From Gordionus sp. m RMFG-2023 (taxonomy: Eukaryota > Nematomorpha > Gordioida > Chordodea > Parachordodidae): DNA of 64,000 nucleotides. The position numbers and the translations under genes were made by a program. The stretch lies in the NCBI RefSeq assembly GCF_954871325.1, contig NC_088778.1:1116001-1180000 (forward strand), given 5' to 3'. This document shows positions 61,201 to 64,000 of the stretch, one piece after another. The stretch's first letter is position 1, and each line of letters starts with the position of its first letter. The notes beneath the pieces are model-generated. The model saw only the letters and a program-made list of their open reading frames with translations, did not search any database and had not been told where the DNA came from.

Positions 61201-62550
61201 GGCGATCGCGGATATGATCAATAAACAAGTGCTCAGCTTGAACATGATCGAAGATGAAGAACGTTCCATATTCGGGAGCGGATTTAATAGGCAGCCACAT
61301 GGTCTCACGAACAAACAGAATACGCTCGACGTAAACGAAACGAAAGGTACCTACATTTTTTTTTTTTTTTTTTTTTAGGCTAACAGTTTAAATGATAAAT
61401 TATGCTATCTGCATTCTGATTCATTTATTTACAGACCATTAGCAAACGCGATTAATAATTTATATATACATGGCCAGAGAGAAAGTTTGAAAATCTCTTC
61501 AAAAAATCCTCTTTTTTGAGAATTGCTTTTCAAACAAGCTTTTTGATCAAATTTTACCTTTAAAATTCATAATTTTTTCTTTTGTAAAAAAAAAAACTTT
61601 CTGGATTTTGAAATCATCAATTTTTGGCCAAAAAAAATCATTGAAAATTTTTCCCTCTTTCAAACTCTGATACACCTACACCAACTTCTTACCCTGGCTT
61701 CAGTTTTTTTTACTGGCTGACCTGAATATTTAAAAATTTTCGACTGATAAATTAAATATGATTCGCTGGCTTGAATATTTATTTGAAAGTTTAGTTTTTT
61801 ATTGTCCCCATTTCTATGCCGGGTACACACCTCCAATAAAATTTTGTGAACCTTATGAAGCTCGCCCTTTTTATTTTGAACTAGAACTTTTTGATGAACT
61901 AAGTTGTAATGTTGTTAAACTGACTAAACTTTCAGTCAAACTATAAAACAGCATAGCCATGTTTTTATCCACAAAATATTCTAATCGATCATCAAGTCAA
62001 GACCCAACTTTTGGGAGGTTTAATTCAATTTTTTAGGCTAAAAGCTTGACTTAACACCATAGAGACGGGGTCAAGGGTTAGATAATTTAACAGCGCTATC
62101 AAGTCGCATATATTTATTTTAAAATTAATATTTTTATCGAAAAAAAAATTTGTTCAGATCCAGAAACACCCTCTAAGCGAATCAAATTAGATTCGATACC
62201 AGAATCGCCTTTCAAAAAATTGGATGGTAATTTTTTTTTTACTCCAAATTTATTCTCCATAAATAAACTTCATCTTAATAATTTCGCCAAAATAATAATG
62301 AAGGGAAGGTGGGGGGGGGGGGGGTGTGAAATAGAAACTAGAAAATAAAAAATGGAAGAGATATTTTAAAGAATAAACGAAAGAATGATTAATGTCTTTA
62401 TTATATATCTCGATAAATCAAGGAGATTTTGACGACGAAGAAAGCCACGCCTCCCCTGGCGGTTACGTAGACGAGGGCGATGACGACGAATATTTCGGAC
62501 TGAGGAACAGCGATAATCAGTCCCAAAAAACTCCTATTCACCTGGACAAA
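49202..62550 (+). CDS. RAD21: RAD21/Scc1 cohesin subunit gene (ten coding exons; 3' end missing)
   Basis: This is the kleisin subunit of cohesin, which closes the SMC1-SMC3 ring and is cut by separase. The coding exons are 49219-49362, 57080-57387, 57697-57794, 59096-59404, 59507-59602, 59804-60055, 60198-60565, 61169-61346, 62158-62226 and 62423-62550. Reading phases agree at every join and sum to 1950 nt (650 codons). Exons 1-2 carry the N-terminal domain that binds SMC3. Exon 7 carries the conserved '[16 protein letters not shown]' motif. A TAA follows one codon after exon 10 (62554-62556), but the C-terminal winged helix that binds SMC1 has not appeared by then. Either a further exon lies beyond the N gap or the protein is truncated. 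An acceptor at 49201 suggests a 5' UTR exon upstream. Confidence 0.93.
49219..49362 (+). CDS. RAD21: RAD21 coding exon 1
   Basis: The exon reads [20 protein letters not shown], then [20 protein letters not shown] and VEGILQPK, the near-invariant start of animal RAD21. It begins at ATG shortly after an acceptor (TTTTTAG at 49195-49201) and ends in phase 0 before GTTATT. The next exon lies 7.7 kb away. The frame runs on past the donor for about 20 codons, which is read-through into the intron and not protein. Confidence 0.95.
50339..52037 (-). pseudogene. hAT transposase, BED finger type, degraded
   Basis: Coding pieces run right to left: BED zinc finger with C-x2-C and H-x..-H, then a Ser/Thr-rich linker ([18 protein letters not shown]). 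Next are the '[20 protein letters not shown]' helix region, the TAHWID strand of the RNase H-like core, and the '[11 protein letters not shown]' segment. Introns or deletions separate them and several stops interrupt the core. The C-terminal dimerisation part is absent. Confidence 0.82.
52356..52564. mobile_element. palindromic MITE forming the right end of the hAT composite
   Basis: It begins 'ggctcgatttaagccaattttt' style, cut at its first bases, and ends 'gagccttttaacaacgctac' exactly at the composite's target-site duplication. Same family as 38179. It either replaced the right terminus of the hAT or is the natural terminus from which the MITE family derives. Confidence 0.6.
52575..52920. 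repeat. two further degenerate MITE copies
   Basis: 'ctcgatttgggtcaattg..aaaaatggccc' at 52578 and 'gttaaatggcg..' to 'gaactgtttagcaacactatt' at 52733-52910 are decayed members of the same palindromic family, arranged next to each other. Confidence 0.5.
54128..55400 (-). pseudogene. Helitron Rep/helicase protein, N-terminal (Helitron_like_N), degraded
   Basis: The minus-strand reading in order gives [15 protein letters not shown] ([17 protein letters not shown]), NPILYAGRL, then [72 protein letters not shown] and [13 protein letters not shown] follow. This is the conserved N-terminal domain of Helitron proteins, followed by the HUH-type Rep motif region (PHAH). Several frameshifts and stops interrupt it (for example just after NPILYAGRL), and no helicase domain is present in the window. 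It lies in RAD21 intron 1 and is inactive. Confidence 0.88.
55440..55830 (+). pseudogene. second Helitron fragment, opposite strand
   Basis: The plus-strand reading gives [20 protein letters not shown], then [20 protein letters not shown] and NMRERYHDA, homologous to the minus-strand fragment at 54660-55050. It carries more stops than its partner. It is the mirrored arm of the inverted duplication. Confidence 0.82.
56331..56667. mobile_element. hAT-type MITE with 8-bp target-site duplication
   Basis: The ends are inverted: 'tatggaatatcggatcaaat' on the left against 'aactgatccgatattcc' and 'ggatcggatcggtgtatccc' on the right. The 8-bp repeat ttttgagt is at both sides (56323-56330 and 56668-56675). 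The element interrupts the right arm of the Helitron inverted duplication, since the arm sequence resumes after it. It is therefore younger than that duplication. Confidence 0.82.
56905..57030. mobile_element. short 'ggccctg' MITE just before RAD21 exon 2
   Basis: 'tgtagaggtaccatttgc..ggccctgccc' is mirrored by 'aggccagggcc..gatctctg'. It is related to the family at 58268, 63295 and 63530-63690. It ends about 50 bp upstream of the exon 2 acceptor (57079). Confidence 0.55.
57080..57794 (+). CDS. RAD21: RAD21 coding exons 2 and 3
   Basis: Exon 2 (57080-57387) reads [20 protein letters not shown], then [19 protein letters not shown] and [10 protein letters not shown]. It then has a segment of about 36 residues ([16 protein letters not shown] and a Ser/Thr run), and it resumes with [11 protein letters not shown]. 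In vertebrate RAD21 the matching spacer is about 10 residues, so this is a lineage insertion. It ends in phase 2 at a GTTTGT donor. Exon 3 (57697-57794) reads [20 protein letters not shown] and ends in phase 1 at GTAAGT; the 'xLNQxRxxEITxxE' pattern is conserved. Confidence 0.93.
58268..58600. mobile_element. 'aggcccggcc' MITE in RAD21 intron 3
   Basis: It starts TAGAGATCTGCTAAAGTAGG then cccggccgg. Its right end has 'aggcccgatacgcacttgc' and an inverted 'gcatctcc'. GC-rich ends around an AT-rich core are typical of this hAT-like MITE family. The target-site duplication is unclear. Confidence 0.55.
59096..59602 (+). CDS. RAD21: RAD21 coding exons 4 and 5
   Basis: Exon 4 (59096-59404) reads [14 protein letters not shown], later DDFRREVDG and [20 protein letters not shown]. 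Exon 5 (59507-59602) reads [20 protein letters not shown] then [11 protein letters not shown]. They correspond to the acidic, poorly conserved middle of RAD21, where separase cuts. I see no certain separase site. Both exons start and end in phase 1. Their GC content is well above the introns. Confidence 0.85.
59804..60565 (+). CDS. RAD21: RAD21 coding exons 6 and 7
   Basis: Exon 6 (59804-60055) is Ser/Thr-rich and ends in [11 protein letters not shown], the conserved 'FALEPxDxT' motif. Exon 7 (60198-60565) has the [20 protein letters not shown] motif, then [20 protein letters not shown] and [12 protein letters not shown]. These match the central conserved block of animal RAD21. The following LWNxRLxxLF segment of vertebrates is not recognisable, being replaced by a basic stretch ([15 protein letters not shown]). 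Exon 7 ends in phase 0 at AAG/GTTCGA. Confidence 0.92.
61169..62550 (+). CDS. RAD21: RAD21 coding exons 8 to 10
   Basis: Exon 8 (61169-61346) begins [20 protein letters not shown] and ends in phase 1. Exon 9 (62158-62226) reads [20 protein letters not shown]. Exon 10 (62423-62550) is acidic: [20 protein letters not shown] then [20 protein letters not shown]. These exons fit by phase and by an acidic pre-C-terminal composition but have little clear homology. After AAA the sequence GTTTAA is either Val-stop or a weak donor. The expected 'NKRTQQMLHxLQ' winged helix is not present before the gap. Confidence 0.75.
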
Positions 62551-62556
62551 GTTTAA

Positions 62557-63064
62557 TTTTCTTTTAAAATATTTTACATGTTATATCTTTATTAATTAAA
62601 TTCAAAATGGAGTTGTTATATCACTTATTCCTTTTAGGCGTTAATGCTATAGGTTGACAAAACTTTCTGTGGTTATATTTATCTCAAAATATGGCTACGG
62701 CTGTTTTGGGTTAGATTTGTAAAGATCCTTGCCCCGAAATTTATCATTACCAATGTAAATGATCTAATGTATCTGCAGCAAGATAATCATCTTTTTTTAT
62801 ATTGGTGTAGGAAAATTGTTAAATATTTATTTTATATCGTAATAGTTGAATTATCAGTAGTTATGACTTCAATTCATATCACATTATGCCTTATGAATAT
62901 GATTGGCGTTGCTAACACGATCGTTGGCGTATTAATGTATTATGCTCATCATCAGAGGCTATTGCCGATTTCCTGCTATATTTTTACGCCAAACCAGTCT
63001 TTCTACCTCTCAAATCAAGTATTTGAGTAATTAATCATGTACCCCCTCCCCTTCAAAATGTTTC
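62557..63064. other. no gene seen up to the assembly gap
   Basis: I searched this stretch in the plus frames for the RAD21 C-terminal winged helix and found nothing. The open frame at 62767-63030 (MYLQQDNHLFLYWC..) has no recognised domain. Confidence 0.5.
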
Positions 63065-63074
63065 NNNNNNNNNN
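63065..63074. other. assembly gap (10 N)
   Basis: Ten N characters. They separate the incomplete RAD21 3' end from a repeat fragment and the formin exon. A fixed 10-N run often marks a scaffold join of unknown size. Confidence 1.
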
Positions 63075-63180
63075 ATCCAGCTGATTTGCATACGAAGACG
63101 CTTGCAAAAGGCATTATTATGAACGCGTCGTCGGTCTAGTAGGTATTATTAATGTAATTGACGTATATGCATATATATAT
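63075..63180 (+). repeat. fragment of the MITE family at 8303-8648
   Basis: 'atccagctgatttgcatac' then 'gacgcttgcaaaag' and 'tcggtctagtaggtattatta' match the right end of that element (8565-8640). The left part is lost in the gap. Repeats of this kind commonly cause assembly breaks. Confidence 0.6.
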
Positions 63181-63294
63181 ATATTATAGCATTAGTAATG
63201 TGTGTTCCATTTTGTGCCACACGTTCCAAAGTTGAGTTATATACCTTTCCCGTCATATCAATTTTATTTTAACGAACTTCCGGTTAGAGATCTG

Positions 63295-63413
63295 CAACAG
63301 GCGCATTTTTAGCCAGGAATCCCCTTTCCCCAATCGTTGTTCCTGACCACGCCCGTCTGAAATATGGGCGGGCGGATAAAAATCGGCCCAACGCTGACCT
63401 CTAATTCAGACAT
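63295..63413. mobile_element. TAGAGATCTGCA-type MITE
   Basis: It starts TAGAGATCTGCAACAGG and ends ..GCTGACCTCTA, with GC-rich inner arms (cgcccgtctg, gggcgggcgg). A relative follows at about 63530-63690 ('agacccggcctctt' to 'aaaatggtacctcta'). Confidence 0.55.
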
Positions 63414-63529
63414 CCAATTAAGTTCAAAGTATTTGTACAAAAAATGCCTTTAAAAAAAAAAAATTAATGTACACTTCTAACACAGCTTTCTTGTGGTCCA
63501 GAAACAAGCAATATATATTATAAGTGAAC

Positions 63530-63690
63530 TTAGACCGACAGACCCGGCCTCTTAGACCTGGACAGAGTATGTGGGCCTCGTATTTTAAATTTTTTTTTTA
63601 TACTAGTGCCGGACCGAGCCCAAAACTTTTTTAAATACCTGAGCCGAGCCAAATATTCGGGTCGGGCCGCGAAAATGGTACCTCTAACAG
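63530..63690. mobile_element. second GC-ended MITE before the formin exon
   Basis: 'gacccggcctcttagacct' on the left and 'gggtcgggccgcgaaaatgg' then tacctcta on the right form imperfect inverted ends around an AT-rich core. Same broad family as 58268. Confidence 0.5.
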
Positions 63691-63774
63691 GTCTCAGAAT
63701 TATGTGTTGAGGATGTATGTGAGCAAGGATGACAGATTTTCGCCGTTTTTCAAAACTTGTTTTATATGATTCAG

Positions 63775-63953
63775 AATAATTATGCCGGCAACGCGCTCGG
63801 GTTCAAGGTGAGCTTCCTGTGCAAGCTCATGGACACGAGATCCAAAACGCCGCGAATGACGCTACTTCACTATATACTGGACATGGCCTGCAACCTGGAT
63901 CCGAACATTCTAGAATTTCCTCGCGAATTGTCGGCTCTGCGATCAGTACAAAA
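63775..63953 (+). CDS. formin FH2-domain exon (INF2-like), partial gene
   Basis: After an acceptor ..TGATTCAG the exon reads NNYAGNALGFKVSFLCKLMD, then TRSKTPRMTLLHYILDMACN and LDPNILEFPRELSALRS. It ends before a GTAAAT donor in phase 2. The 'GxAxGFKxxxLxKLxDTxS' and 'TLLHYxxD' motifs are the core of the actin-nucleating FH2 domain. The 'P..L.LPRDL'-like end resembles INF2 / formin-3 types more than Diaphanous or DAAM, but the subfamily is uncertain. The rest of the gene lies beyond the window. The gap and its orientation do not show whether it is truly next to RAD21. Confidence 0.88.
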
Positions 63954-64000
63954 GTAAATTCTGGATTAATCTTGGAGTTTTTGGGAAAGGAAAAAATTCA

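Overview
This is AT-rich nuclear DNA from an animal, probably an invertebrate. The evidence is an intron-rich RAD21 cohesin gene with metazoan N-terminal motifs, a formin FH2 exon, GT-AG introns, and many decayed hAT, Helitron, Ty3/Gypsy and BEL/Pao-like elements and MITEs. I cannot name the species. There are no bacterial operons, no CRISPR arrays, and no rRNA or tRNA genes that I could recognise.

Layout. 1-8.7 kb is gene-poor and holds a broken Ty3/Gypsy element (2.7-7.4 kb) whose 5' part lies inverted relative to its integrase and 3' LTR. 8.7-42.0 kb holds the most interesting content: seven copies of a small gene family, called copies P1 to P7 here. Each copy starts with a 30-nt exon (MLQINS-like) ending in phase 0. 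A tiny 48-80 bp intron follows, then a 58-nt exon carrying the hydrophobic core of a signal peptide and ending in phase 1. Three copies (P3, P4, P5) also keep a 51-nt phase 1-1 exon and a last exon ending in Gly or Gly-Gly before the stop, giving predicted secreted peptides of 67-70 residues. P1 and P7 are on the minus strand and the rest are on the plus strand. The cluster grew by segmental duplication (16.4-20.8 kb resembles 33.0-37.5 kb) and by an inverted duplication (8.7-10.1 kb against 12.8-14.25 kb). Its introns and spacers contain hAT-type MITEs, a pentanucleotide satellite, minisatellites and a young non-autonomous LTR element inserted just behind the stop of copy P4.

43.9-48.7 kb is a foldback-like hAT element with arms of more than 1.3 kb built from tandem repeats around a hAT C-terminal exon. 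49.2-62.55 kb is RAD21, with ten coding exons whose phases all agree and sum to 650 codons. Its 7.7-kb first intron contains a hAT transposon flanked by a target-site duplication, MITEs and an inverted pair of Helitron fragments. The C-terminal SMC1-binding winged helix of RAD21 is not found. A 10-N gap follows at 63065-63074, and then one formin FH2 exon (63775-63953) on the same strand. The RAD21 end and the formin start are therefore both missing from this window.

The peptide family was found by aligning repeated blocks by eye. Splice sites are inferred from conserved GT/AG positions and reading phase and have not been tested against transcripts.
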